The position numbers and the translations under genes were made by a program. Shown piece by piece: positions 26,399 through 36,664 of a DNA stretch of 64,000 bases (position 1 is its first letter; each line of letters opens with the position of its first letter). The DNA is from an uncultured Christensenellaceae bacterium (GTDB lineage Bacteria > Bacillota > Clostridia > Christensenellales > UBA3700), in assembly GCA_944381365.1 (NCBI GenBank), contig CALWKW010000001.1, positions 405,100 through 469,099 of the forward strand, in the 5' to 3' direction. The notes below the pieces were generated by a model, which saw nothing but the letters and a program-made list of their open reading frames with translations, was not told the DNA's origin and searched no databases.

Positions 26399-27067
26399 TT
26401 ATGCTTTCAGCAATTTTTCTATTACAAAACCTGCTATTCTTATTCCGCAAGATGCGACCACAAAACTTATGCCTCCCACACCTTGTTGAATGCTCAAAGG
26501 CTGTGCTTTTGTATAGCATACATCGAGATGCGAAATATTTCTGTCTTTCAGAGCCTTGCGGAGTTTTTTTGCAAGTCCGTCATAGCTTGTCTTGTAGATA
26601 TCCGTAATCTCAAATTCAGAAAACTGAGCTCTGTTGCCCGCTCCCATGGCACTTATTATGTTGAGTCCTTTTTGCTTGGCAAGACAAATGAGATTGACTT
26701 TGTCTTCAAAGCTGTCAATGGCATCGACCACAAAGTCCCATTCGCCGTCAAGCACATCGCTGTTTTGCAAGCTGAATTTCTGAGCTATGGCAATGACTCT
26801 GCAATTAGGATTTATATCGAGCATTCTCTCTTTGAGTACCTCGACTTTGCTCTTTCCTATTGTCGAGTGAAGTGCAATAATCTGTCTGTTGAGATTGCTT
26901 ATATCCACTTTGTCAAAGTCCATTATGCCAAGCGTACCTATACCGCACCTTGCAAGCATCTCTGCCACATAGCCGCCTACTCCGCCCGTTCCTACGACAA
27001 GGACTTTGCTTCTGACAAGCTTTTCAAAGCCGTCTTCTCCGATTAATTTGATTAATCTTGACCACAT
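26399..27067 (-). CDS. tcdA: tRNA threonylcarbamoyladenosine dehydratase (TcdA/ThiF family)
   Basis: An E1-like ATPase that cyclises t6A37 of tRNA to ct6A. Of the 222 aa, the nucleotide site is VVGTGGVGGYVAEMLARCG, followed by DFDKVDISNLNRQI. The TcdA-specific region DVCYTKAQPLSIQ is present near the end. It starts one base after the aspS stop without a clear ribosome site, so translation is probably coupled. ThiF and MoeB are alternatives, but no ThiS or MoaD gene is near. Confidence 0.87.
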   Translation of the reverse strand: MWSRLIKLIGEDGFEKLVRSKVLVVGTGGVGGYVAEMLARCGIGTLGIMDFDKVDISNLNRQIIALHSTIGKSKVEVLKERMLDINPNCRVIAIAQKFSLQNSDVLDGEWDFVVDAIDSFEDKVNLICLAKQKGLNIISAMGAGNRAQFSEFEITDIYKTSYDGLAKKLRKALKDRNISHLDVCYTKAQPLSIQQGVGGISFVVASCGIRIAGFVIEKLLKA

Positions 27068-27068
27068 T

Positions 27069-28859
27069 TTATTCTTTTATGTCAAACTTGATTGCAAGTT
27101 CTTTGAGCTGTTTGTCTTCTACCTGAGCAGGAGCACCCGTCATAAGACATGAAGCATTCTGCACCTTGGGGAAAGCTATTACATCTTTGATATTGTCTGT
27201 GCCTGTGACAAGCATAGTCAATCTGTCGAGACCGAAAGCAAGACCGCCGTGAGGAGGAGCACCGTACTTGAAAGCGTCTACAAAGAAACCGAATCTTTCT
27301 TCGATATCTTTTTGCGTAAAGCCAAGCAATCCGAATATCTTTTCCTGCATATGCCAATCGTGTATTCTTATGCTTCCGCCGCCTGCTTCCTGACCATTGA
27401 TTACCATATCATAAGCATTGCTTCTCACTTTGAGAGGGTCGGTGTCAAGCAAAGGTACATCTTCTACCAAAGCACTTGTGAAGGGGTGATGCACTGCCAC
27501 ATATCTGTTTTCTTCTTCGCTGTACTCGAGCAAGGGGAAGTCTACTACCCACAAGAAGTCAAACTTGCTCTTGTCATACAAATCATACTTATTGGCAAGA
27601 TAGCATCTCAAAGCACCCAAGCTGTCATATACGACTTTGTTTTTGTCAGCCACAAAGAAGAGTATATCGCCTTTTTCTGCTCCCATTTCGTCAATGACTG
27701 CTTGTTTTTCTTCTTCTGTGAAGAACTTGAATACTGAAGAAGTGACAGAGCCGTCTTCTCTGAACATAGCATAAGCAAGACCTTTTGCACCATAACTTTT
27801 CACAAATTCTGAGCAAGCGTCTACTTCTTTACGAGTCATTTTGTTGCAAAGTCCCTTGCCGTTGATAGCTCTCACGCTGCCACCGTTTGCTATTGCGTTT
27901 GCAAATACGGAGAAAGAAGAATTTTTGAGTATATCCGACAAGTTGTGAAGCTGGAGGTCAAAACGGGTATCGGGTTTGTCACTACCCCACTTGTCCATAG
28001 CTTCGCTGTAAGGTATGCGTCTGAATTTTTCTTCGAGTTGCATTCCGAGGCATTCCTTGAATACCTTTTTGATAAGACCTTCGGCTACTTCCATAACCTG
28101 TTCATTGTCTTCTACATAGCTCATTTCCATATCAATCTGAGAAAATTCGGGCTGACGATTAGCTCTCAAATCCTCGTCACGGAAACATCTTGCTACCTGA
28201 TAATATCTGTCCATACCTGCAATCATCAAAAGCTGTTTGTAAAGCTGAGGAGATTGAGGGAGTGCATAAAATTCTCCATTATGTACTCTGGAAGGAACGA
28301 GATAGTCTCTTGCACCTTCAGGTGTAGACTTACCCAAAAAAGGAGTCTCTATCTCCAAAAAACCGTTGTCGGCAAGATAATTTCTTACCACTCTTGTAAT
28401 CTTGTCTCTCATAATGAGTTTTGACTGAAGATAGCTTCTTCTCAAATCGAGATATCTGTATTTGAGTCTCAACTGTTCGCCTACTTTCATATCTTCTGTG
28501 ATAACAAAAGGCGTGACTTCTGCTTCAGACAAAATCTTGAGTTCGCTGGCGAGTATTTCCACTTCGCCTGTGGGCATATTTTTGTTTATATTTGAGCCAC
28601 GGCTTCTTACAGTACCTGTCACAGCAATGACATACTCGTTGCGGACGGTATTGGCTTTGTCGAATACTGCCTTGTCTACCTGATCGTCAAAAGCGACCTG
28701 AACGACACCGCCTATATCTCTCAAATCAATAAAAAGCAAGTTTCCTAGATTGCGGTACTTTGCCACAAAACCCATTACGGTGACGGTTTTGCCTATATCG
28801 CTGCCTCTCAATTCTCCACACTTGCAAGTTCTCTTTGCACCATTTAGAAAATCTACCAT
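27069..28859 (-). CDS. aspS: aspartyl-tRNA synthetase
   Basis: A class II synthetase of 596 aa. The N-terminal OB anticodon domain (about 1-105), motif 2 ([20 protein letters not shown]), the bacterial GAD insert and motif 3 ([13 protein letters not shown]) are in order. It follows hisS in the usual pair, but 229 bases separate them. That gap holds AT-rich sequence with a possible TATAAT box and no T-box hallmark. The start has AAGAGGT upstream. Confidence 0.97.
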   Translation of the reverse strand: MVDFLNGAKRTCKCGELRGSDIGKTVTVMGFVAKYRNLGNLLFIDLRDIGGVVQVAFDDQVDKAVFDKANTVRNEYVIAVTGTVRSRGSNINKNMPTGEVEILASELKILSEAEVTPFVITEDMKVGEQLRLKYRYLDLRRSYLQSKLIMRDKITRVVRNYLADNGFLEIETPFLGKSTPEGARDYLVPSRVHNGEFYALPQSPQLYKQLLMIAGMDRYYQVARCFRDEDLRANRQPEFSQIDMEMSYVEDNEQVMEVAEGLIKKVFKECLGMQLEEKFRRIPYSEAMDKWGSDKPDTRFDLQLHNLSDILKNSSFSVFANAIANGGSVRAINGKGLCNKMTRKEVDACSEFVKSYGAKGLAYAMFREDGSVTSSVFKFFTEEEKQAVIDEMGAEKGDILFFVADKNKVVYDSLGALRCYLANKYDLYDKSKFDFLWVVDFPLLEYSEEENRYVAVHHPFTSALVEDVPLLDTDPLKVRSNAYDMVINGQEAGGGSIRIHDWHMQEKIFGLLGFTQKDIEERFGFFVDAFKYGAPPHGGLAFGLDRLTMLVTGTDNIKDVIAFPKVQNASCLMTGAPAQVEDKQLKELAIKFDIKE

Positions 28860-29088
28860 ATATACCTCTTTCCGCTTTTATGCGGACAATAATTTTTTCT
28901 TTTTTATGCTCTTATGTGCTTTTAAAGCGACATTAAAATCTGTATGCTGTGTGCCTATATTCTATATTGATAAGTATAATATACTTACTAAGTAATTTAT
29001 ACTATTATATATTATCTCTATATATAAAGCTATCGTTTTTCAGCATTTGAATTGCAGAATATGTTTTTTATATTCTCCTTTGAGATTA

Positions 29089-30351
29089 TCAGCCCTTAAC
29101 TTTAGAGATAAGATAATCACAAAGCTTGTCCGTCTCGACTTCGACTTGTTCGCCGCTTTGCATGTCTTTTACTCCAGCCACGCCTTTTGCTATCTCGTCT
29201 TCGCCCAAGATTACCATATACCTTACGCCTGTTTTGTTTGCGTACTTGATTTGAGGTTTGAACCCTCTGTCCATTATATCATAATCTACGGCAATTCCCT
29301 GACTTCTGAGTTTTAATGCAAGTGCGGGAGTGATTTCTCTTGCCTTATCGCATACGGGAGCAAAATATACATCTGCTTTGTATTCTTCGCCTACGCTGAG
29401 TCCCAGACTTTCAAGCACAAGCAAAAGCCTTTCTATACCCATACCGAATCCCACCGCAGGACAAGGCTTTCCGCCTACTTGCTCGACAAGATTGTTGTAT
29501 CTGCCGCCTGCACAGACCGTACCCTGAGCACCGATATTTGAAGAAATAAATTCAAATACCGTGCGAGTATAATAGTCGAGACCTCTTACGATATGAGGAT
29601 TTACCACATAATTTACTCCGAGTGTATTGAGCTGTTTGCATACGCTTTCGTGATGAGCTTTGCATTCATCGCACAAATAATCCAAAACGCTGGGAGCCTC
29701 TTTTGTTATGGCCTTGCAACCTTCCTCCTTGCAGTCGAGAATTCTCAAAGGATTTTTTTCAAATCTTTCTCTGCATGTAGGACACATATCGTTAAGTCTC
29801 GAGCCTAGATAACTCTTCAATGCCGAATTGTATTCTTTGCGGCATACAGGACATCCGATAGAGTTGATATTGAGCACGAGATTACCCACTCCGAATTTAT
29901 CGAATATAGCTTTTGCAAGCATCATTACTTCTACATCGGCACTTGGAGAAGTAGCTCCGTAATATTCTATACCGAATTGGTGATGTTCTCTGAGTCTTCC
30001 GGCCTGAGGTTTTTCATAACGGAATACGGGAGTGATATAGTACATCTTTGTAGGTTGGGTATTGCCGTAAAGAGAATTTTCTATAAATGCTCTTGCTACG
30101 CCTGCCGTACCTTCGGGCTTCAAAGTAATGCTTCTTCCGCCCTTGTCCTCAAAGGTGTACATTTCTTTGTTTACGATATCGGTAGTATCGCCTACACCTC
30201 TCAAAAACAATTCTGTATGCTCGAATGAAGGTGTACGAATTTCGTTTGCACAAAAAGTGCGAGCGACTTCTCTCACCGTTTTTTCTACAAAGTGCCACTT
30301 ATAGCTGTCCTGTGGCAAAACATCTTTTGTACCTTTGGGTATGTTTATCAT
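29089..30351 (-). CDS. hisS: histidyl-tRNA synthetase
   Basis: A class II synthetase of 420 aa. It starts IPKGTKDVLPQDSYKW, has motif 2 PVFRYEKPQAGRLREHHQFG and the His-specific loops VRGLDYYTRTVFEF and GGRYNNLVE. The C-terminal anticodon domain is complete. It follows hslU by 13 bases, so it may be read from the upstream yifB-to-hslU transcript. Confidence 0.97.
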   Translation of the reverse strand: MINIPKGTKDVLPQDSYKWHFVEKTVREVARTFCANEIRTPSFEHTELFLRGVGDTTDIVNKEMYTFEDKGGRSITLKPEGTAGVARAFIENSLYGNTQPTKMYYITPVFRYEKPQAGRLREHHQFGIEYYGATSPSADVEVMMLAKAIFDKFGVGNLVLNINSIGCPVCRKEYNSALKSYLGSRLNDMCPTCRERFEKNPLRILDCKEEGCKAITKEAPSVLDYLCDECKAHHESVCKQLNTLGVNYVVNPHIVRGLDYYTRTVFEFISSNIGAQGTVCAGGRYNNLVEQVGGKPCPAVGFGMGIERLLLVLESLGLSVGEEYKADVYFAPVCDKAREITPALALKLRSQGIAVDYDIMDRGFKPQIKYANKTGVRYMVILGEDEIAKGVAGVKDMQSGEQVEVETDKLCDYLISKVKG

Positions 30352-30364
30352 AACTGCTCCTTTA

Positions 30365-31687
30365 TCAGAGAATGTACTTGTTGAGGTTCAAGCTCTTTAT
30401 TACATTGTCAAAGTGGTTGTCGACAAACTTTTTGTCGATTACTACTTCGATTGCATCTTCGTTGTTGCCTGCGTCAAATGAGATTTGCTCGAGAAGGCTT
30501 TCCATCATTGTATGCAATCTTCTTGCACCGATGTCTTCTTTGTTCTCATTTTCTACCGCACAGATTTTTGCTATTTGTTTTATAGCTTCTTCGGTAAATT
30601 TGAGATTTACTTTATCCACGCCCAAAAGAGCTGTATATTGCATAAGAATAGCATTGTCGGGCTTTGTGAGGATTTCTTCAAAATCCTTTTCGCTCAAGCT
30701 GTCAAGCTTGACATTGATAGGGAATCTGCCTTGAAGTTCGGGGATAAGGTCGCTTATGCTGGATATATGAAAAGCACCTGCCGCTATAAACAAAATATGG
30801 TCAGTGTTGATTTGTCCGTATTTTGTGTTTACCGTACAGCCTTCTACGATAGGAAGAATATCTCTCTGCACGCCTTCTCTTGACACATCGTGTCCTTGCG
30901 AGCCGTTGCCTTTATTGGCAATCTTGTCTATTTCGTCAATAAAGATTATACCTTCGTTTTCTGCTCTTCTGATAGCTTCCTGATTTACATTGTCGGGATC
31001 GATGAGCTTTTCCTCTTCAATCTCAAGCAAATACTTGGTCGCTTCTTTTACGGTGAGAGTCTTTTGTTTTACCTTGCCGTTGTTTCCGCCTACCATCGAG
31101 CCGAATATTTCATTGATATTGATTTCCATATTGCCCTGACCGATAGTCTGCTGTTTGGGTTTTACGGGCAAAGCTATATCTATTACGAGGTCATCGAGTT
31201 TTCCCTCACGAAGTTCTTGAAGAATATATCCTCTCATCTGACCGTCACTCATATCGGGATAAGCTTCTTTTCTCTTTTTTGTGATAGCGGGAACGAGTCT
31301 TTCCTCTACCTGTTCTCTTGCTCTCAACTCTACTTCCTGAGATTTTTCCTCTTTTACCATTCTTATAGAAGCCTCTACGAGATCTCTTACCATTGATTCG
31401 ACATCTCTTCCCACATAGCCTACTTCCGTAAACTTTGTAGCTTCTACTTTTACAAAAGGAGCTTTTACGAGTTTTGCAAGTCGTCTTGCGATTTCCGTCT
31501 TACCTACACCCGTAGGACCTTGCATAATAATATTTTTGGGGGTAATTTCCTCTCTGAGATATTGAGGGAGCTTGCTTCTTCTGTATCTGTTGCGAAGAGC
31601 TACTGCCACGGCTCTTTTCGCTCCGTCCTGACCAATGATATATCTGTCGAGTTCTTGCACTATTTGTTTGGGAGTAAAATTATTCAT
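30365..31687 (-). CDS. hslU: HslU/ClpY ATPase of the HslUV protease
   Basis: An AAA+ unfoldase that feeds proteins to HslV. The 440 aa have the Walker A GPTGVGKTEIARRLAKL, the Walker B IIFIDEIDKIA and the inserted I domain (about 110-240). The C terminus ends LNKYIL, the tail that docks into HslV. It lies one base after hslV, with GAGGAGGT before the ATG. Confidence 0.97.
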   Translation of the reverse strand: MNNFTPKQIVQELDRYIIGQDGAKRAVAVALRNRYRRSKLPQYLREEITPKNIIMQGPTGVGKTEIARRLAKLVKAPFVKVEATKFTEVGYVGRDVESMVRDLVEASIRMVKEEKSQEVELRAREQVEERLVPAITKKRKEAYPDMSDGQMRGYILQELREGKLDDLVIDIALPVKPKQQTIGQGNMEININEIFGSMVGGNNGKVKQKTLTVKEATKYLLEIEEEKLIDPDNVNQEAIRRAENEGIIFIDEIDKIANKGNGSQGHDVSREGVQRDILPIVEGCTVNTKYGQINTDHILFIAAGAFHISSISDLIPELQGRFPINVKLDSLSEKDFEEILTKPDNAILMQYTALLGVDKVNLKFTEEAIKQIAKICAVENENKEDIGARRLHTMMESLLEQISFDAGNNEDAIEVVIDKKFVDNHFDNVIKSLNLNKYIL

Positions 31688-31688
31688 A

Positions 31689-32222
31689 TTATACCTCCTC
31701 TACGATAATATTGTTGTTGGTAAACACGCACAATTCGCTTGCGATTTCCAAAGCCTTGCGAGCAATGTCTTTTGCCTCGAGTTTTGTCTCTTTGAGCATT
31801 GCTCTTGCCGCAGCGAGTGCATAGTTTCCGCCAGAGCCGATTGCACAGCAATCGCCGTCAGGGTCGATTACTTCGCCGCTGCCCGATACGATAAGTAGAT
31901 TTTCCTTGTCAGCCACAATCATCATTGCTTCGAGCTTTCTGGGGAGTTTGTCATCTCTCCAAAGTTCTGCAAGTTCGACAGCACTTCTCAAAAGATTGCC
32001 GCTGTATTTTTGAAGCATCTTTTCAAATTTTTCACTGAGCGATATAGCGTCAGATACGCTTCCTGCAAAACCTATCACTACCTTATCGTCATATATTCTT
32101 TTTACTTTTTTTGCTGTGCCTTTGAGAATTACGCTTTGTCCCATGGTGATTTGTCCGTCACCTGCTACGGCAATCTTTCCGTTTCTTCTCACGGCACATA
32201 TAGTAGTACCCATCATTTCCAT
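31689..32222 (-). CDS. hslV: HslV/ClpQ protease subunit
   Basis: An N-terminal-nucleophile peptidase. The 177 aa begin [20 protein letters not shown]. The catalytic Thr is predicted at position 6, exposed after removal of a 5-residue leader, unlike the one-Met leader of E. coli HslV. The conserved GDGQITMGQ and GFAGSVSDA segments follow. The ribosome site AAGGAGA lies in the last codons of trmFO. Confidence 0.96.
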   Translation of the reverse strand: MEMMGTTICAVRRNGKIAVAGDGQITMGQSVILKGTAKKVKRIYDDKVVIGFAGSVSDAISLSEKFEKMLQKYSGNLLRSAVELAELWRDDKLPRKLEAMMIVADKENLLIVSGSGEVIDPDGDCCAIGSGGNYALAAARAMLKETKLEAKDIARKALEIASELCVFTNNNIIVEEV

Positions 32223-32224
32223 AA

Positions 32225-33538
32225 TCAGTTCTCCTTGTAATTTGCCAGATACTCTTCCATATCGCCCACAGCTCTTGTAGAATATCTGAACTTTCTTGCT
32301 TTTTTATCTCTCGGCGGTTTGTCCAGCAAAGGCAAAATACCGAAATTTGCGTTCATTGGTTGATAATCATCGACAGGTGTCGAGATGTGTCTTTGAAGCG
32401 TGCCCGTGACAGTGGTAGAAGGCAAAACCATATCTTCTTTATTTTCCAGCCTGTTTGCAAGATTTATTCCTGCCACAAGTCCGCTCACTATGCTTTCCAT
32501 ATATCCTTCGACTCCCGTCATCTGACCTGCAAAGAATATGTATGGATATTTTTTCATTGCAAAACAATTATCGAGCACCTTGGGTGCGTTTATAAAAGTA
32601 TTTCTGTGCATGACTCCGTATCTCGAAAATTCCGCGTTTTCCAATCCCGGTATAAGTCTGAATACTCTTTTTTGCTCGCCGAATTTGAGATTTGTCTGAA
32701 ATCCTACGATATTGTATGCACTTCCTTGTGCGTTTTCTTTTCTTAATTGCACCACCGCATAAGGTCTTTCTTCTCTATGAGGATTGCGAATACCCACGGG
32801 ACGCAAAGGTCCGTATCTCATCGTATCTTCTCCTCTCGATGCCATAATCTCTATCGGCATACATCTCTCAAAAACATTGATTTCAAAATCTTTCAGATTA
32901 ACTCTCTCGGCATTGATAAGCTCGTGATAGAAATTGAGATATTCTTCTTTGTTCATGGCACAGTTGAGATAGTCCGCCTCTCCTTTGCCGTATCTCGATG
33001 CAAAAAATGCTTTTTGATAATCTATGCTGTCAGCATCTACTATCGGAGCCACCGCATCGAAAAAGTGAAGATAATCTCCTCCTAAAAGTTTTGCTATGCA
33101 CTTTGACATTTTGTCCGATGTCAAAGGTCCTGTGGCAATGACAGTAGGCTTTGTCGTATCTATATCGCATACTTCTTCTCTTATGAGTTTGAATCCGTCA
33201 AACTTATTGAGCTGAGCTTCGACAAGTCTAGAAAACTCTTCTCTGTCCACCGCCAATGCTCCGCCTGCCGGCACATCGCACTTATACGCACATTTCAAAA
33301 GCAAACTGTCAAGTCTTGCAAGTTCGTATTTTAAAAGTCCTGAGGCATTGTCAAGGCTTTGAGCCTTGAGAGAGTTGGAGCAAACAAGTTCTGCAAGATT
33401 GTCTGTGGAATGACAAGGAGTATTTTTTACTCCTCTCATCTCATACATATCGACTTTATATCCTCTTTTGAGAAGCTGGTATGCACACTCACAACCCGCA
33501 AGTCCGCCACCGATAACCTTAATCGTCTTTTTGTTCAT
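32225..33538 (-). CDS. trmFO: methylene-THF-dependent tRNA (uracil-54) methyltransferase TrmFO
   Basis: An FAD enzyme that makes m5U54 in tRNA using methylene-THF. The 437 aa start with the FAD site [18 protein letters not shown]. The family-specific [18 protein letters not shown] and the later [14 protein letters not shown] segments are present. Its start overlaps the topA end by 20 bases. It is placed between topA and hslV as in Bacillus, but without xerC. Confidence 0.97.
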   Translation of the reverse strand: MNKKTIKVIGGGLAGCECAYQLLKRGYKVDMYEMRGVKNTPCHSTDNLAELVCSNSLKAQSLDNASGLLKYELARLDSLLLKCAYKCDVPAGGALAVDREEFSRLVEAQLNKFDGFKLIREEVCDIDTTKPTVIATGPLTSDKMSKCIAKLLGGDYLHFFDAVAPIVDADSIDYQKAFFASRYGKGEADYLNCAMNKEEYLNFYHELINAERVNLKDFEINVFERCMPIEIMASRGEDTMRYGPLRPVGIRNPHREERPYAVVQLRKENAQGSAYNIVGFQTNLKFGEQKRVFRLIPGLENAEFSRYGVMHRNTFINAPKVLDNCFAMKKYPYIFFAGQMTGVEGYMESIVSGLVAGINLANRLENKEDMVLPSTTVTGTLQRHISTPVDDYQPMNANFGILPLLDKPPRDKKARKFRYSTRAVGDMEEYLANYKEN

Positions 33539-35612
33539 CTATCAATTCCGTATGTTTGCAATTTCTGTTGGTACAGACATATTTTGTAGAATCTTTTGTC
33601 TTGACTATTTTCATAGTGCTTTTGCATTCGGGACAAAAGTAAGGTGCGGGCAAATCCCAAGAGATAAACTTGCAATCGGGATAATTCATGCAAGAATAGT
33701 ATTCTGTACCCTTTTTAGAATACTTTTTTGTTATTCCCCCGCCACATTGCGGACATTTGGCTACCGCCTGTCCGTATGGTTTTGTATTTCTGCACTTAGG
33801 GAAGTTGGGACAAGCGAGAAATTTGCCAAACTTGGAGTCTTTTATGACCATTCTTGCTCCGCATTTTTCACAAATGACATCAGTCTCTTCGCCCTTAGGT
33901 TTTACCTTTCCCTGATATTTTACTTCGAGGACCTTGTTGTGGAAGTCCGTATAAAAATCTGCGATTACATCATACCACTTTATGTTGCCTTCCTCTATTT
34001 TATCGAGGTTGTTTTCCATATTGGCAGTAAACTTGGTATCCATTATCTCGGGGAAATTCTTGACAAGCTGGTCGCATACAAGTTCGCCGAGCTCTGTGGG
34101 CTTCATATTCTTTCCGTCTTTTTCGATATAGGTACGCTTGTACAATACGGTAATAGTCTTTTCAAAAGTAGAAGGTCTGCCTATACCGTTTTCTTCCATC
34201 GCTTTGATAAAGGAGCCATCCGTATATCTTTGAGGAGGCTTTGTAAATTTCTGTTCGCCTGCAATATCTTTGAGATTGAGCACCTCTCCCGTATTGAGAT
34301 TGGGCAATTCTTTTGTATTTTCCTTATCGGGATTGCTCTGATATGCAGAAGTATAACCTGCAAAAGCACATACCTTGCCTTTGAGAGTATATCCATAATT
34401 TCTGTCGCTTTTTGACACGATATGAACGGTAAGAGTATCGTATTCGGCATTTGCCATTTGGCTTGCCACAAATCTGTCATAGATAAGCTTATAAAGCTTA
34501 TAATCCGTACGGCTCATTCTGTCCTTGAGAGATTCGGGAGTACGCTCGAGCGTAATAGGTCTTATCGCTTCGTGAGCGTCCTGTGCTCCCGCACCCGTAG
34601 CATAAATATTGGGTTTTTGAGGGCAATACTCTTTTCCGTAATTGGATTCGATAAAAGCAAGTGCTTCTTTCTGAGCGTCATCAGCTACTCTTACGCTGTC
34701 GGTACGGATATATGTCACCAAAGCTATCTGACCTTCGCCTTCTACCTCAACGCCTTCATAAAGTCTTTGGGCTGTCTGCGTGACCATTGACGCACTGAAG
34801 CCGAGTTTTGAGATAGCGTCTTGCTGCATAGTAGAAGTAGTAAAAGGAGAAGCAGGCTTTGAATATGACTTTGCTCTTTTTACATCGTCAACTATCCATT
34901 CGCCTTTTTTGCTTGCTTCAATCACTGTATCGGCTTGCTCTTTGTTTTCTACCTTGACTTTTTTGCCGTCTATATCCACAAATTCGCTCTTGAAGGAAAT
35001 ATCTGAATTTGTATTGTCGTTTGCCTTTACGAGATGAGCAGTGATAGTCCAATATTCCTGAGGCACGAAATTTCTTATTTCTCTTTCTCTGTCCACCACC
35101 ATTTTAAGAGCGACTGACTGAACTCTGCCTGCTGAAAGTCCGCTTTTTATCTGATGCGAGATAATAGGCGACAACTCATATCCCATCAATCTGTCAAGCA
35201 CTCTTCTTGCTTGTTGGGCATCTACCAATCCCATATTGATTTCTCTGGGATTTTCAAGAGCTTTCTGAACTGCTTTTTTGGAGATTTCATTGAAGACGAT
35301 TCTCACCTTTTTATCTTTTATACCGCACACATTTGCAAGGTGCCAAGATATAGCTTCTCCCTCTCGGTCAGGGTCGGCAGCAAGATAAACGGTATCGCAT
35401 TTTGCGATATCTTTTTTTATCATGTCGATAGTGGATTTTTTGTCCTCGGAAATCACGTATTCGGGCTTGAAGTTGTTTTTCACATCAATACCCAAACTTT
35501 TCTGAGGCAAATCGCTTACATGTCCTTTGGACGCAACGACACGATATCCGCTACCCAAATATTTGGAGATTGTCTTTGCCTTGTGAGGCGACTCTACAAT
35601 AATAAGTTTCAT
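33519..35612 (-). CDS. topA: DNA topoisomerase I
   Basis: A type IA topoisomerase that relaxes negative supercoils. The 697 aa open with the TOPRIM domain (IIVESPHKAKTISKYL and the metal site DPDREGEAISWHL). The active-site Tyr is in ALVTYIRTDSVRV. The C terminus has three Cys4 zinc ribbons (CEKCGARM...CPNFPKC, CPQCGG...CMNYPDC and CPECKS...CTNRNCK). It lies 8 bases after dprA, with AAGGAGAA before the ATG. Confidence 0.97.
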   Translation of the reverse strand: MKLIIVESPHKAKTISKYLGSGYRVVASKGHVSDLPQKSLGIDVKNNFKPEYVISEDKKSTIDMIKKDIAKCDTVYLAADPDREGEAISWHLANVCGIKDKKVRIVFNEISKKAVQKALENPREINMGLVDAQQARRVLDRLMGYELSPIISHQIKSGLSAGRVQSVALKMVVDREREIRNFVPQEYWTITAHLVKANDNTNSDISFKSEFVDIDGKKVKVENKEQADTVIEASKKGEWIVDDVKRAKSYSKPASPFTTSTMQQDAISKLGFSASMVTQTAQRLYEGVEVEGEGQIALVTYIRTDSVRVADDAQKEALAFIESNYGKEYCPQKPNIYATGAGAQDAHEAIRPITLERTPESLKDRMSRTDYKLYKLIYDRFVASQMANAEYDTLTVHIVSKSDRNYGYTLKGKVCAFAGYTSAYQSNPDKENTKELPNLNTGEVLNLKDIAGEQKFTKPPQRYTDGSFIKAMEENGIGRPSTFEKTITVLYKRTYIEKDGKNMKPTELGELVCDQLVKNFPEIMDTKFTANMENNLDKIEEGNIKWYDVIADFYTDFHNKVLEVKYQGKVKPKGEETDVICEKCGARMVIKDSKFGKFLACPNFPKCRNTKPYGQAVAKCPQCGGGITKKYSKKGTEYYSCMNYPDCKFISWDLPAPYFCPECKSTMKIVKTKDSTKYVCTNRNCKHTELIDEQKDD

Positions 35613-35620
35613 ATTTCTCC

Positions 35621-36649
35621 TTAAAGCGAAGGTACAATTTCATAAAAATTGCCCTGTATTTTTCTGATTAATCCCAACACTTCCAACTCTGTCAATACTG
35701 CAGGAAGCTGACCTATCGACATACCCGTCTTTTCGAGCAAATCATAAAAATGCTTGCATCCGTCTTCCAATATTTGCATTATGGTCTGCTGCTCTATATT
35801 GAGTTGGAGATTTCTTTTGGAGCTTAGATTTGTATAAAGCCCCATTGCTTCGATTACGTCCTGCGGATTGAGGACTATCGTAGCTTGAAGTTCTTTTATT
35901 TTTTTATTGCAACCCACACTCTGCGATGAGAATATATTGCCGGGTACGACAAACAATTCTCTTCCCTGCTCTATCGCATAGTCTGCCGTGATGAGCGAAC
36001 CGCTTTTCTCTCCCGCTTCGGGAATAAAGACGCCGTCCGACAAAGCACTTATTATTCTGTTTCGCTCGGGAAAATGATATTGAAGAGATTTTTCCCCGAC
36101 AGGATATTCGCTTATCACAAGACCTCTTTGCACGATTTTTGTTTCGAGGTCAACATTTTCGGGCGGATAACATATATCGAGTCCGTTTGCGACTACCGCA
36201 ATGGTTTCTCCCCTGTTGTCAAGACAAAGTCTGTGTCCTATGCTGTCCACGCCTCTTGCCAATCCGCTGACAATCACAAATCCCGCTTCTACAAACTTGG
36301 GTACAAAATTCTCAAGTATATTTTTGCCATAGCTCGAAACTCTGCGTGTGCCTACGACTGCAAGAATGTTTTTTCTTGTCATCAATGACTTGTTGCCTTT
36401 ATAATACAAGACAAAAGGCGGGTCATATATGTTTTTCAATTTTTGAGGATAGTCCTCATCGAGTATAGTGATTATACCGATATTATGTTTTTCGCATTTA
36501 CAAATGATTTCATCCGCCTTGGAAAAATCGCTGTAAAGCTCGCAAGGCTTTTTTACGCTTTCAAAGAGCTTTTTCCTTGCGTTATAACTTTGTAGCGTAG
36601 ACAAAATTATCAAAGCTTTTTCATCATTCGTATAGTCTTTTGACATCAT
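35621..36649 (-). CDS. dprA: DNA processing protein DprA/Smf
   Basis: It protects incoming single-stranded DNA and loads RecA in transformation. The 342 aa contain the Rossmann-like core with VVGTRRVSSYGK and SGLARGVDSIGHRLCLD. A C-terminal winged-helix (about 280-340) is present. Neither a competence pilus nor comEC is in this window, so natural competence is not shown. The position between yifB and topA is the conserved one. Confidence 0.95.
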   Translation of the reverse strand: MMSKDYTNDEKALIILSTLQSYNARKKLFESVKKPCELYSDFSKADEIICKCEKHNIGIITILDEDYPQKLKNIYDPPFVLYYKGNKSLMTRKNILAVVGTRRVSSYGKNILENFVPKFVEAGFVIVSGLARGVDSIGHRLCLDNRGETIAVVANGLDICYPPENVDLETKIVQRGLVISEYPVGEKSLQYHFPERNRIISALSDGVFIPEAGEKSGSLITADYAIEQGRELFVVPGNIFSSQSVGCNKKIKELQATIVLNPQDVIEAMGLYTNLSSKRNLQLNIEQQTIMQILEDGCKHFYDLLEKTGMSIGQLPAVLTELEVLGLIRKIQGNFYEIVPSL

Positions 36650-36664
36650 AATCTCTATACCTTG

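Noticed and set aside
28860-29088. Possible T-box leader between hisS and aspS
   Set aside because: None of the T-box hallmarks (the conserved T-box sequence, a specifier loop, a terminator) could be found; the gap is AT-rich.
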